NCBI GenBank assembly: GCA_040377825.1
Contig: JBEINZ010000084.1
Location: 1 to 11,260 of the forward strand
DNA length: 11,260 nucleotides
Reading direction: 5' to 3'
Source of the DNA: JBEINZ01 sp040377825
Lineage (GTDB): Bacteria; Pseudomonadota; Alphaproteobacteria; Rhizobiales; Ancalomicrobiaceae
In this document: one piece after another, positions 1-6,674 of the stretch
Position numbering within the stretch: position 1 is the first letter of the stretch
How the letters are laid out: each line of letters starts with the position of its first letter
Program-made: the position numbers and the translations under genes
Notes under the pieces: model-generated
Seen by the model: the letters and a program-made list of their open reading frames with translations, nothing else
Database searches by the model: none
Told to the model about the DNA's origin: nothing

Positions 1-532
1 CATCAGAAAAATAGAGAACCCACGCTCCACCTGTCCACCAAGCAATCATGATCCAAAGAAAATGCTTGAGTGATTTACGTATTATCTTATCGACTGTTAT
101 CGGCGCGGCATCACGAATGATCCGCTCGCGCCGATCACCTTCAACGATACGCTCAACCGCAAGAAAGAGATCGGTCCAAACAGTTTGCGGGCAAAGATAC
201 CCGCACCAGATGCGACCCGCCACGGCGTTCATAAGAAAAAGCGTCAGGGCCGCCAGTATCAATAAACCGGTTAGATAGTATACTTCCTGCGGCCAGATCT
301 CAATGAAGAAGAAATAGAACCGCCGCGCCGGAAAATCGATCAGGATTGCCTGATTTGGATATCCTGGTCCGCGATCCCAGCGCAGGAAAGGCAGAAAGTA
401 ATAAAATAGAAGACAAAAAACCAGAATTAACCACTTGATGGAACGGAATTTGCCTTGCACCGCCGCCGGGTATACCTTCTTATGATCAGCGTAAAGCGGT
501 TCCTCTTGGTCGGAAACGGTCTCAACGCGCAT
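1..532 (-). CDS. ccoG: Cytochrome c oxidase accessory protein CcoG (FixG/RdxA), N-terminal part, cut by the window edge
   Basis: Membrane-bound polyferredoxin-like protein needed for assembly of cbb3-type cytochrome oxidase; family work assigns it cupric reductase activity that supplies Cu(I) for the CuB centre. The 177 visible codons show the family's N-terminal signature: YADHKKVYP near residue 14, a first membrane span at about 33-49, LRWDRGPG and DFPARRFYFFFIEIWPQEVYYLTG at about 50-89 (given here only as landmarks), a second span at about 85-104, the cysteine pair WCGYLCPQTVW (C110, C114), and the start of a third span at about 159-175. The 4Fe-4S ferredoxin domains and C-terminal domain lie outside the window. 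ATG 532 is chosen because a G-rich stretch precedes it by about 8 bases and a FixK/FNR box lies at a suitable distance; GTG 541 is an in-frame alternative. No ccoNOQP genes are upstream: the neighbour on that side is an esterase gene, so ccoG here appears to have its own promoter. This segment is visibly more AT-rich than the rest of the window. Confidence 0.93.
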   Translation of the reverse strand, partial: MRVETVSDQEEPLYADHKKVYPAAVQGKFRSIKWLILVFCLLFYYFLPFLRWDRGPGYPNQAILIDFPARRFYFFFIEIWPQEVYYLTGLLILAALTLFLMNAVAGRIWCGYLCPQTVWTDLFLAVERIVEGDRRERIIRDAAPITVDKIIRKSLKHFLWIMIAWWTGGAWVLYFSD

Positions 533-601
533 CGCCGCCACCCCCAAGGCGGCCGTCCGCGCGCCTTTGCGGTTCCATGCACCAGCAAAACCGTTCCCGC
601 C

Positions 602-615
602 TTGATCGAGGTCAA
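602..615 (-). promoter_or_regulatory. FixK/FNR-type binding site (anaerobox) upstream of ccoG
   Basis: The plus strand reads TTGATCGAGGTCAA, an exact match to the degenerate consensus TTGAY-N4-RTCAA. The site centre is at about 608.5. With class II geometry (centre at -41.5) transcription would start near 567, leaving a 5' leader of about 35 bases before ATG 532. A clear -10 hexamer is not visible at the predicted place (the best is CATGGA at 579-574), so the promoter itself is inferred. fixGHIS/ccoGHIS genes are known FixK or FNR targets in alphaproteobacteria, which agrees with the position. Confidence 0.7.
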
Positions 616-636
616 CCCGTTCCGGCGTTTCCGTTG

Positions 637-709
637 TTGCCGTTAAAACGCGCGGTATTGCCGTTCCCATTGCATCATCGTTGCCGTTGAAGCATCGGGT
701 GTTGCCGTT
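637..709. repeat. Degenerate tandem repeat: four TTGCCGTT cores spaced 21-23 bp
   Basis: The octamer TTGCCGTT occurs at 637-644, 658-665, 681-688 and 702-709, giving start-to-start spacings of 21, 23 and 21 bases. The sequence between the cores is only weakly related; the last two units share GTTGCCGTTG followed by A/G and AGC. The array fills most of the gap between the esterase stop codon (734) and the FixK/FNR box (602-615). Spacing near two helical turns would put all cores on one face of the helix, so a protein-binding array is possible; a decayed minisatellite is the plainer reading. A hairpin of 8 bp with one G-U pair (711-718 with 728-735) abuts it and overlaps the esterase stop, but it has no T-tract. 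Confidence 0.55.
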
Positions 710-733
710 GGAGCGCCGATGTCGCCGCGGCAC

Positions 734-1399
734 TCAAGCCGATGACACCATCCGAGCCAGCATGGATCGCGCAAACGCAATCTCATCGTCATTCACGGCG
801 TGGCCGAATCCCGGATAGATGCGCTCGGTGACATGTGAACCCATGGCCACCAGGTGGGCGGACGTCTCCTTGACGCGTCTTAGTGGAATATGTGCATCGA
901 TGTCGCTGCACCCGACAAAGGCGGGTACGCCATCCAGGCGACCGACGACCGCGCGGACGCCGTCGTCCAATGGGCCAATATAGCCGCCACTGAATGCGAT
1001 GATCGCGCCGAACGCACGGGGATATCGGATCGCGGTTTCCACCGCGAGGCATGCGCCTTGGGAGAAGCCCATCAGCCCAATGCGCTGTTCGGCGACGCCC
1101 AAGGCCCTGAGTGAGTCAAGCACCATGCTCACCGTGGTCAGGGCTTCGCCGAGATAGGGTTCATTGGACGCGATCGGGGCCAAGAAGGATTGCGGGTACC
1201 AAGCGCCGAACCGCGCCTGAGGGGCGACGAATGCAACATTCGGTTGAGCTATGACATCAGCAAGGCCGAGAATGGAGCGGGCGTCCGCGCCGCGGCCGTG
1301 GAGGGCGACAATGACCGCCTCGGCTCCGGCAAGCGGCGCGCCTGCCGAAGCGAGGCGATGAGTCTTGAGGATTTCGTCAGCCTGGATTGTGGTCAGCAT
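734..1399 (-). CDS. Phospholipase/carboxylesterase family serine hydrolase, MhqD-like
   Basis: Cytoplasmic alpha/beta-hydrolase of 221 residues, normal size for the phospholipase/carboxylesterase (Abhydrolase_2) family, which hydrolyses short-chain esters; the natural substrate is unknown. Visible motifs: LHGRGAD at about 33-39 (oxyanion region), nucleophile elbow GFSQG with S113, an acid residue most likely D168 in a segment ending in HIP, and H200 in GFGH. No signal peptide or membrane span. ATG 1399 is chosen because its A is also the last base of the upstream gene's TGA (TGATG), a sign of translational coupling; the frame is open further upstream, but that stretch has no family similarity and overlaps the dioxygenase. 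In Bacillus, MhqD is produced together with the dioxygenase MhqO under quinone stress, and the pairing here is the same. The role in quinone or aromatic electrophile resistance is inferred from that context; the hydrolase family call is firm. Confidence 0.9.
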   Translation of the reverse strand: MLTTIQADEILKTHRLASAGAPLAGAEAVIVALHGRGADARSILGLADVIAQPNVAFVAPQARFGAWYPQSFLAPIASNEPYLGEALTTVSMVLDSLRALGVAEQRIGLMGFSQGACLAVETAIRYPRAFGAIIAFSGGYIGPLDDGVRAVVGRLDGVPAFVGCSDIDAHIPLRRVKETSAHLVAMGSHVTERIYPGFGHAVNDDEIAFARSMLARMVSSA

Positions 1400-2337
1400 C
1401 ACGCGCCCCGCACGGTCGGGAGGAATACCGGCGGAAGCCGCCGCTCGATATCCGCGCGCATCGGCTCGTAGCGAGGCGGCAGCATCAGCGAGGACCCAAG
1501 CGTCTCGATGGTCTCGTCGACGGTGAAGCCCGGCGGATCGGTGGCGACCTCGAATAAGACACCGCCCGGCTCGCGGAAATAGATCGAATGAAAATACTGT
1601 CGGTCGATGATCGGCGTCACATTGAACCCGAGTTTGATAGCCATCGCGCGGAACTCGCCGAGTTCGCGGTCGTCGGACGCGCGAAACGCGATATGGTGGA
1701 TGGTGCCGCCGCCCGGTCTGGAGCCAAGCGATCCCGGCTTGCAATCGATATCGATATTCTGGCCGATCGCGCCGGACCCCGTGGAAAATCGCTTTCGCTC
1801 CGCTGCCTCGTTCGTCTGCGTGTAGCCGAACATCTCGGTCAAGACACTGACGGTTCGGTCCGGCGCCTCGACACGCAGGCTTACCGTTTCAAAGCCGATC
1901 ACCTGGCCCTCGGCCCCCTCCTTGTCGACCCCGACCAGTTCGAGCTTCATGCCGTCGGGATCGGCAAAGCTCAGCACGGGCTGTCCGAAACGCTCGAACG
2001 GCCCGAGTGTATCGACGCCTTGATCGGAGAGGCGCACGATCCAGTCGTCGAATGCCGACTTCGGGACAGCGAAAGACACTGTTTCCGCCATTCCGACGCC
2101 CGATCGCCCCTGCATCGAGTAGGTAAACGGAAAGAAGGTCAGAATAGTACCGGGAGATCCGCCCCGATCTCCATAATAAAAATGGTAGACATCGGGGGAG
2201 TCAAAGTTGACCGTTTCCTTCACCAACCTAAGGCCCAGAACTTCCGTATAGAAATCCAGGTTCTCCTGCGGATCGACGGCAATCGCCGTGATGTGATGTA
2301 ACCCTTTGGTGGCCAGTAATGCGGGATCATTATTCAT
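1399..2337 (-). CDS. VOC-family ring-cleaving dioxygenase, MhqO/PcpA-like
   Basis: Protein of 312 residues with two vicinal-oxygen-chelate (glyoxalase) modules, at about 10-140 and 148-275. Putative metal ligands are one of H14/H15 in GLHHIT, one of H214/H215 in TIHHIAFR, and E263 in LFEVATDPPGF, the His-His-Glu pattern of the PcpA/LinE/MhqO group of Fe(II) extradiol hydroquinone dioxygenases. The expected reaction is oxidative ring opening of a hydroquinone-type substrate in the cytoplasm; the exact substrate cannot be read from sequence. ATG 2337 is preferred: family similarity (GLHHITAI) begins 11 residues later and an AAGGA box lies about 10 bases before it. An in-frame ATG at residue -12 and the longer open frame to 2517 carry no family similarity. 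The stop overlaps the start of the esterase gene by one base, so the two form one transcription unit. No MarR-type regulator is visible nearby. Confidence 0.9.
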   Translation of the reverse strand: MNNDPALLATKGLHHITAIAVDPQENLDFYTEVLGLRLVKETVNFDSPDVYHFYYGDRGGSPGTILTFFPFTYSMQGRSGVGMAETVSFAVPKSAFDDWIVRLSDQGVDTLGPFERFGQPVLSFADPDGMKLELVGVDKEGAEGQVIGFETVSLRVEAPDRTVSVLTEMFGYTQTNEAAERKRFSTGSGAIGQNIDIDCKPGSLGSRPGGGTIHHIAFRASDDRELGEFRAMAIKLGFNVTPIIDRQYFHSIYFREPGGVLFEVATDPPGFTVDETIETLGSSLMLPPRYEPMRADIERRLPPVFLPTVRGA

Positions 2338-2366
2338 TGGCGGGCATCCTTGAAGGTTAGGTCGCA

Positions 2367-2416
2367 AGAGCATTTCCTTATCGGTCGGATCGCTTCGATC
2401 CGAACGGGACAGCCTG
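2367..2416 (+). repeat. Dispersed palindromic element, short copy
   Basis: Begins with AGAGCATTTCC (2367-2377) and contains the perfect inverted repeat TCGGATCG-CTT-CGATCCGA (2385-2403), followed by ACGGGACAGCCT. The same left end, the same GATCCGAACGGGAC core and a similar right end occur at 9751-9862, where about 60 extra bases separate the two parts. This copy therefore looks like an internally deleted version of the longer one. It sits in the leader of the dioxygenase gene; on transcription of either strand it would fold into a hairpin. Confidence 0.7.
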
Positions 2417-2597
2417 CTAAGTGAGGCAAATCCAAGATAGGGCGCTCCGTACGGGAAGACGATGGGTGCAAGCAATCGCGGCGGGCGCCGGCGCCCTGTA
2501 CCGCCTTCAGAATTCATCCGCGAAAGGGGTTTCCAGCGCAGCGGGCGCGAGGAGACAACCGCCGCTACTACCTTAAATACATTGAATCCCTTCCCTT

Positions 2598-2729
2598 CTC
2601 CCCTTGAGGGAGACGGTAGCCGAAGGCCGGATGAGGGGTTTGGTTCAACGATTTCCGAGGGTTGCGGCTTACTACTCGCGGCAAGATACCCCTCATCGGC
2701 CCTTCGGGCACCTTCTCCCTCAAGGGGAG
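2598..2729. repeat. Large imperfect inverted repeat, 41-bp arms, REP/RIME-like
   Basis: Left arm 2598-2638 and right arm 2689-2729 are inverted copies matching at 36 of 41 positions, separated by 50 bases. Each arm carries its own smaller palindrome (CTCCCCTTGAGGGAGA and its complement) and ends at the loop side in GATGAGGGG or its complement. Elements with a CTTCTCCC...GAAGG...GATGAGGGG pattern are common intergenic repeats in rhizobial genomes; assignment to RIME or a named class is from memory and not proven. A diverged relative lies behind the kinase gene at 6533-6560. Confidence 0.8.
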
Positions 2730-2954
2730 ATGGCGATGGCGGCGATAGATCTTTGGTTGAGGTGTCGCCCGAATCGGCCTTTCGTGGATAAATCCCTTAA
2801 GGAAGGGCGTTGGAGGGGGAGGATGAAAGGCTCTCGTGGACTATCCAGGTCTCTCGCGCCTGCCTCAATAGACTCCATCCTCGTGATATGATTGCCTTCT
2901 GGCCATAAATGGCGGTTGGGCGAAATGCACCGTGAAAGCGTTGAGTGAGGTGTC

Positions 2955-5900
2955 ATGCAGCAGGGGTGGGTCGTCGTCTTGGTGGCGCTCGGCTATATCG
3001 GGCTGCTGTTTGCGATTGCTAACTTCGGCGATCGTGTCGCCGGTCGCGTTCGCTCGGCGGGTGGGCGGCCGTTCATTTATGCGCTCTCGCTTGGCGTTTA
3101 CTGTACGTCCTGGACCTTTTTCGGGTCGGTCGGGCTTGCGTCCACGCGCGGGCTCGACTTTCTGACGATCTATGTCGGCCCCATGGTGATGTTTCTGGTG
3201 GCCTATCCGCTGGTGCGACGCGTCGTGAGGCTCGCCAAGGCGGAGCGGATCACCTCGATCGCGGACTTCATCGCCGCGCGCTACGGCAAGAACCAGACGG
3301 TCGCGGCGGTCGTGACACTGATCGCCTTCATCGGGATTGTTCCCTATATCGCATTGCAGCTGAAGGCGATTTCGACGTCCGTCACGACCGTGGTGACGCA
3401 TAACGATCTCGCCTTCGCCTTGCCGCCGGATATGTCGATCACATCGAGCGTCGCCTTAAGCGTGGCGCTCGCGCTTGCCGCTTTCGCCTGTCTATTCGGC
3501 ACCCGACATATCGACGCGACCGAGCATCAAGAAGGCATGATGCTGGCGATCGCCGCGGAATCGGTCGTCAAACTCATCGCGTTTTTCGGTGTCGGCCTGT
3601 TTGTTGTTTTCGGCCTTTTCGACGGGCCGATCGACTTCTTCAGGCGAACCACCGCCACGCCCACCGTCCATGCGATGCTCGAGCGGGACCTATCCGGCGG
3701 CAGCTGGATCGTGATGTCGCTGCTCTCCTTCTTCGCGATCTTGTTATTGCCTCGGATGTTCCACGTCACCGTCGTGGAAAACAATTCCGAACGCGAGCTT
3801 CAGCGCGCGCGCTGGCTGTTTCCGGCCTATTTGGTGGCGATCAACCTGTTTGTGCTGCCGATCGCGATGGCCGGGCTGACGCTGCTCCCGCCGAGCGTCG
3901 ACGCCGATACCTATGTCCTAAGACTGCCGCTTGAGGGCGGATCCAATGTCGTCGCGTTGCTGGCGTTTATCGGTGGGCTATCGGCCGCGACGGCCATGGT
4001 GATCGTCGCCTCGGTCGCTCTGTCGATCATGGTCTGCAACGAATTGGTTGTGCCACTTCTGATCCGGCTCCGGCTCGCGCCCGGCGACGAGCCGGAGGAC
4101 CTTGGCAAGCAATTGCTGCTCATCCGCCGCAGCGCGATCTTTGCGATCCTGCTGCTTGCCTATGGCTATTTCCGCTTGGTGGCGGACGATGCCAAATTGG
4201 CCGAAATCGGGCTCCTGGCCTTCGCGGCCATCGCGCAGTTCGCGCCGGCTTTTTTCGGCGGGCTGATCTGGCGGCGAGCGACGGCGCGCGGAGCGATCGG
4301 GGGAATGCTCGCCGGGTTCGGCGTGTGGACCTACACGCTGCTCGTTCCGACATTCATCGACGCGGGCCTTGGGCCGACGTCGCTCATGACGGACGGCCCC
4401 CTTGGCATATGGCTCTTAAGACCGCAGGCGCTTTTTTCCCTGAGCTTCGATCCCTTGTCGCATGGCGTCTTTTGGAGCCTGCTGGTCAATGTGACCGCCT
4501 TCGTAACGCTGTCGCTGACGCGCGCGCCGGAGCCGATCGAGCGGCTGCAGGCGAATGTCTTCGTGCCCACCGACCTGTCGCCCGCCCCGGCCCTTCGCCT
4601 GTGGCGGACGACGGTGACGGTCGACGATCTGAAATCGACCATCGCGCGCTACCTTGGCGAGGAATGGACCGACCGGTCGTTTGCCGAGTTCGGCCGCTCG
4701 CACAATTTGGCCCTTGCCGGCCATGCCCCGGCCAGCCCCCAACTTGTCAAACATTCCGAGCAATTGCTGGCGTCGGCGATCGGCGCGGCCTCCTCGCGGC
4801 TTGTCCTGACGCTCTTGACGAAACGGCGGGACCCATCGGCCAAGACTTCGATCAAGCTGCTCGACGATGCATCCGCCGCGATCCAATACAACCGCGACCT
4901 GCTCCAGACCGGGCTTGATCAAGTCGCGCAGGGAATTTCGATCTTCGACCGCGAATTGCGGCTGATCTGTTGGAACCGGCAGTTTCGCACCGTGCTCGAT
5001 CTTCCGGCGGCGTTGGTCGAGGTCGGCACGTCGCTGTCCGCCATCGTGCGCGATCGTGTGGAGCATGGCGAATTTGGACCGGGCAATCCGGACAGGATCG
5101 AGAAGGACCGCATCGATCGACTGGTCGTGCGGATGGAGGCCTATCAAGAGCGGATGGCAAGTTCCGGCCGGGTCATTGAGGTGCGGACCAGCGCCATGCC
5201 GAATGGTGGCATCGTGACGACCTGGACCGACATTACCGAACGTGTCGCCGCGGCCGAGGCCCTGGCACGCGCGAACGAGACCCTGGAGCGGCGCGTGCGG
5301 GAACGCACCGAAGCACTGACGGGGCTGAACGACGCGCTAACCCGCGCAAAGGCGGCCGCCGACGAGGCCAATCTCGGCAAGACGAAGTTCCTCGCCGCCG
5401 CCGGCCACGACATTCTCCAGCCGCTGAATGCCGCGCGGCTTTATACGACCAGCTTGGTGGAGAAGGCGGAGAAGACCACCTTCGGAGAACTGGCTTCCAA
5501 CATCGATCAGTCGCTCGATGCGGTGGAGGAGATCATCGGCGCGCTCCTGGACATTTCGCGACTTGATGCCGGGGCGCTGAAGCCGGAATTCTCGGTCTTC
5601 CGCCTAGACGACGTGCTGAAGCAGCTCAAGGTGGAGTTCGAGCCGATCGCGCGCGAACGCGGGCTGGATTTTCGCGTGCTGCCGTCAACACTCGCGGTGC
5701 GTTCCGATCGGCGGATGCTGCGCCGCATCGTCCAGAACCTCGTGTCCAACGCGATCAAATATACCCCAAGCGGGCGCGTGCTCGTCGGTTGCCGGCGGCG
5801 GCGCGGAAAAGTCACGATCGAGGTGTTCGACACGGGCCTTGGCATTCCGCAATCCAAACAGCGGGTGATCTTCCAGGAATTTCAACGGCTGGAACCGGGC

Positions 5901-6476
5901 ACGCGGATCGCGCGCGGGCTCGGCCTCGGCTTGTCGATCGTGGAACGCATCGGACGGGTGCTCGGCCACCCGCTCGAGGTCACATCCTCGGTCGGAAAAG
6001 GCTCGCGCTTTGCGGTTGAACTCCCCGTTGCGGGGTCTGTCCCCTCGAGCGTCGGCGAGCCGGATCCGCGTCTCCTGCCAAGGGGCCGCCTCGACGGGCT
6101 CTTCGTGCTTTGCCTCGACAATGACGAGGCAATCCGTAACGGCATGACGACGCTCCTGAAAGGCTGGGGCTGCGAGGTTGTTGAGGCAGCTGACATGCGC
6201 GAGGCCTCCGAGCGTCTCGCCCAGCGCGGCCGGGCCCCCGATATTCTTTTGGTCGACTATCACCTTGATGCGGGAACCGGCGTCGAGGCCGTTGTCGGGC
6301 TGCGCTGGCGGTTCGGCTCGGAACTGCCGGCCGTGCTGATCACGGCTGATCGCAGTCCGGAGGTGCGCGACATGGCACGCGACAAGGGCATTAGCGTGCT
6401 GAACAAACCCCTGAAGCCGGCGGCGCTGCGCTCGTTAATGTCTCAGATCCGCATACAGCGCGCGGCGGCGGAGTAA
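2955..6476 (+). CDS. Hybrid sensor histidine kinase with N-terminal sodium/solute symporter domain
   Basis: Membrane protein of 1173 residues. Residues 1 to about 520 form a sodium:solute symporter (SSS/PutP-type) domain with about 13 membrane spans, including the segment YCTSWTFFGSVGLAS and LTIYVGP typical of symporter-kinase fusions such as CbrA. A linker at about 530-630 is where a STAC domain normally sits. A PAS domain covers about 650-765, then a coiled coil to about 805. The HisKA box AAGHDILQPLNAAR has the phospho-acceptor H818. The ATPase domain has the N-box with N928 and N932, the DTGLGI box with D959, and the GLGLGL box from G988. A C-terminal receiver has acidic D1055 and D1057, phospho-acceptor D1101, T1130 and K1151, so all catalytic residues are present. 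ATG 2955 is preceded by GTGAGG at a good distance. Role: autophosphorylation in response to a solute or its flux, with relay to an unidentified partner. No response regulator or transporter gene adjoins it, so ligand and output are unknown. Confidence 0.95.
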   Translation: MQQGWVVVLVALGYIGLLFAIANFGDRVAGRVRSAGGRPFIYALSLGVYCTSWTFFGSVGLASTRGLDFLTIYVGPMVMFLVAYPLVRRVVRLAKAERITSIADFIAARYGKNQTVAAVVTLIAFIGIVPYIALQLKAISTSVTTVVTHNDLAFALPPDMSITSSVALSVALALAAFACLFGTRHIDATEHQEGMMLAIAAESVVKLIAFFGVGLFVVFGLFDGPIDFFRRTTATPTVHAMLERDLSGGSWIVMSLLSFFAILLLPRMFHVTVVENNSERELQRARWLFPAYLVAINLFVLPIAMAGLTLLPPSVDADTYVLRLPLEGGSNVVALLAFIGGLSAATAMVIVASVALSIMVCNELVVPLLIRLRLAPGDEPEDLGKQLLLIRRSAIFAILLLAYGYFRLVADDAKLAEIGLLAFAAIAQFAPAFFGGLIWRRATARGAIGGMLAGFGVWTYTLLVPTFIDAGLGPTSLMTDGPLGIWLLRPQALFSLSFDPLSHGVFWSLLVNVTAFVTLSLTRAPEPIERLQANVFVPTDLSPAPALRLWRTTVTVDDLKSTIARYLGEEWTDRSFAEFGRSHNLALAGHAPASPQLVKHSEQLLASAIGAASSRLVLTLLTKRRDPSAKTSIKLLDDASAAIQYNRDLLQTGLDQVAQGISIFDRELRLICWNRQFRTVLDLPAALVEVGTSLSAIVRDRVEHGEFGPGNPDRIEKDRIDRLVVRMEAYQERMASSGRVIEVRTSAMPNGGIVTTWTDITERVAAAEALARANETLERRVRERTEALTGLNDALTRAKAAADEANLGKTKFLAAAGHDILQPLNAARLYTTSLVEKAEKTTFGELASNIDQSLDAVEEIIGALLDISRLDAGALKPEFSVFRLDDVLKQLKVEFEPIARERGLDFRVLPSTLAVRSDRRMLRRIVQNLVSNAIKYTPSGRVLVGCRRRRGKVTIEVFDTGLGIPQSKQRVIFQEFQRLEPGTRIARGLGLGLSIVERIGRVLGHPLEVTSSVGKGSRFAVELPVAGSVPSSVGEPDPRLLPRGRLDGLFVLCLDNDEAIRNGMTTLLKGWGCEVVEAADMREASERLAQRGRAPDILLVDYHLDAGTGVEAVVGLRWRFGSELPAVLITADRSPEVRDMARDKGISVLNKPLKPAALRSLMSQIRIQRAAAE

Positions 6477-6532
6477 ACCTCAAGGGGAGAAGCCGAGGGA
6501 TCTCGCCACAGCCTCAAATCAATTGCCGCTTT

Positions 6533-6560
6533 CGCCTTCTCCACCCGTGGGGAGAAGGCG
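6533..6560. repeat. Perfect 10-bp hairpin, diverged copy of the palindromic repeat
   Basis: CGCCTTCTCC (6533-6542) and GGAGAAGGCG (6551-6560) are exact complements around an 8-base loop. The sequence to the right (GGGAGCCGAGGGCTCAGGG) and a CTCAAGGGGAG at 6479-6488 recall the arms of the element at 2598-2729. It lies 57 bases after the kinase stop codon. It could help end kinase transcription or protect the mRNA 3' end, but there is no T-tract after it on the plus strand, so I do not call it an intrinsic terminator. Confidence 0.65.
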
Positions 6561-6615
6561 CGGGAGCCGAGGGCTCAGGGCTTCACAACCTCAGCTGAAA
6601 TCTCTCCGAAGGCCT

Positions 6616-6646
6616 AACAAAAAGCCCGGGTCAACCACCCGGGCTT
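6616..6646 (-). terminator. Intrinsic terminator of the ialB-like gene
   Basis: On the minus strand AAGCCCGGGT, a 5-base loop and ACCCGGGCTT (6646-6622) form a perfect 10-bp GC-rich stem, followed by a T-run reading TTTTTGTT. It starts about 28 bases after the stop codon at 6675 and is oriented to end transcription from that gene. Confidence 0.9.
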
Positions 6647-6674
6647 GCCGTCTGTCCTTGCCATCCCGCCTTGA

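Larger units (their letters stand above)
2338..2954. other. Gene-free region of 617 bases between the divergent dioxygenase and kinase genes
   Basis: No credible gene: the short open frames here run through palindromic repeats. It must hold the promoters of both divergent units. On the minus side only the AAGGA ribosome site of the dioxygenase is clear. On the plus side a TATGAT (2887-2892) could be a -10 for the kinase, but no good -35 sits 16-18 bases before it, so I do not call a promoter. The palindromic elements at 2367-2416 and 2598-2729 are listed separately. A G-rich stretch at about 2790-2830 (CCCTTAAGGAAGGG and GGAGGGGGAGG) may be a further decayed repeat. Confidence 0.7.

Noticed and set aside
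637..709. CRISPR array
   Set aside because: The repeated core is only 8 bases with about 13-15 bases between, there are four units, and no cas gene is in the window.
1400..1744. N-terminal extension of the esterase frame
   Set aside because: It lies wholly inside the dioxygenase gene in another frame and has no family similarity; ATG 1399 is coupled to the dioxygenase stop.
1588..2301. Plus-strand open frame of 237 codons opposite the dioxygenase
   Set aside because: Antisense shadow; the minus strand encodes both VOC modules with metal ligands.
2462..2891. Two short plus-strand open frames between the dioxygenase and the kinase
   Set aside because: They run through the large inverted repeat; their translations only reflect the repeat sequence and have no recognisable domain.
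2887..2892. TATGAT as -10 of the kinase promoter
   Set aside because: No acceptable -35 hexamer at 16-18 bases upstream.
4416..5147. Minus-strand open frame of 243 codons inside the kinase gene
   Set aside because: Antisense shadow of the symporter-PAS part of the kinase; no motif.
6533..6560. Intrinsic terminator of the kinase gene
   Set aside because: A strong stem but no T-run follows on the plus strand; kept as a repeat hairpin.
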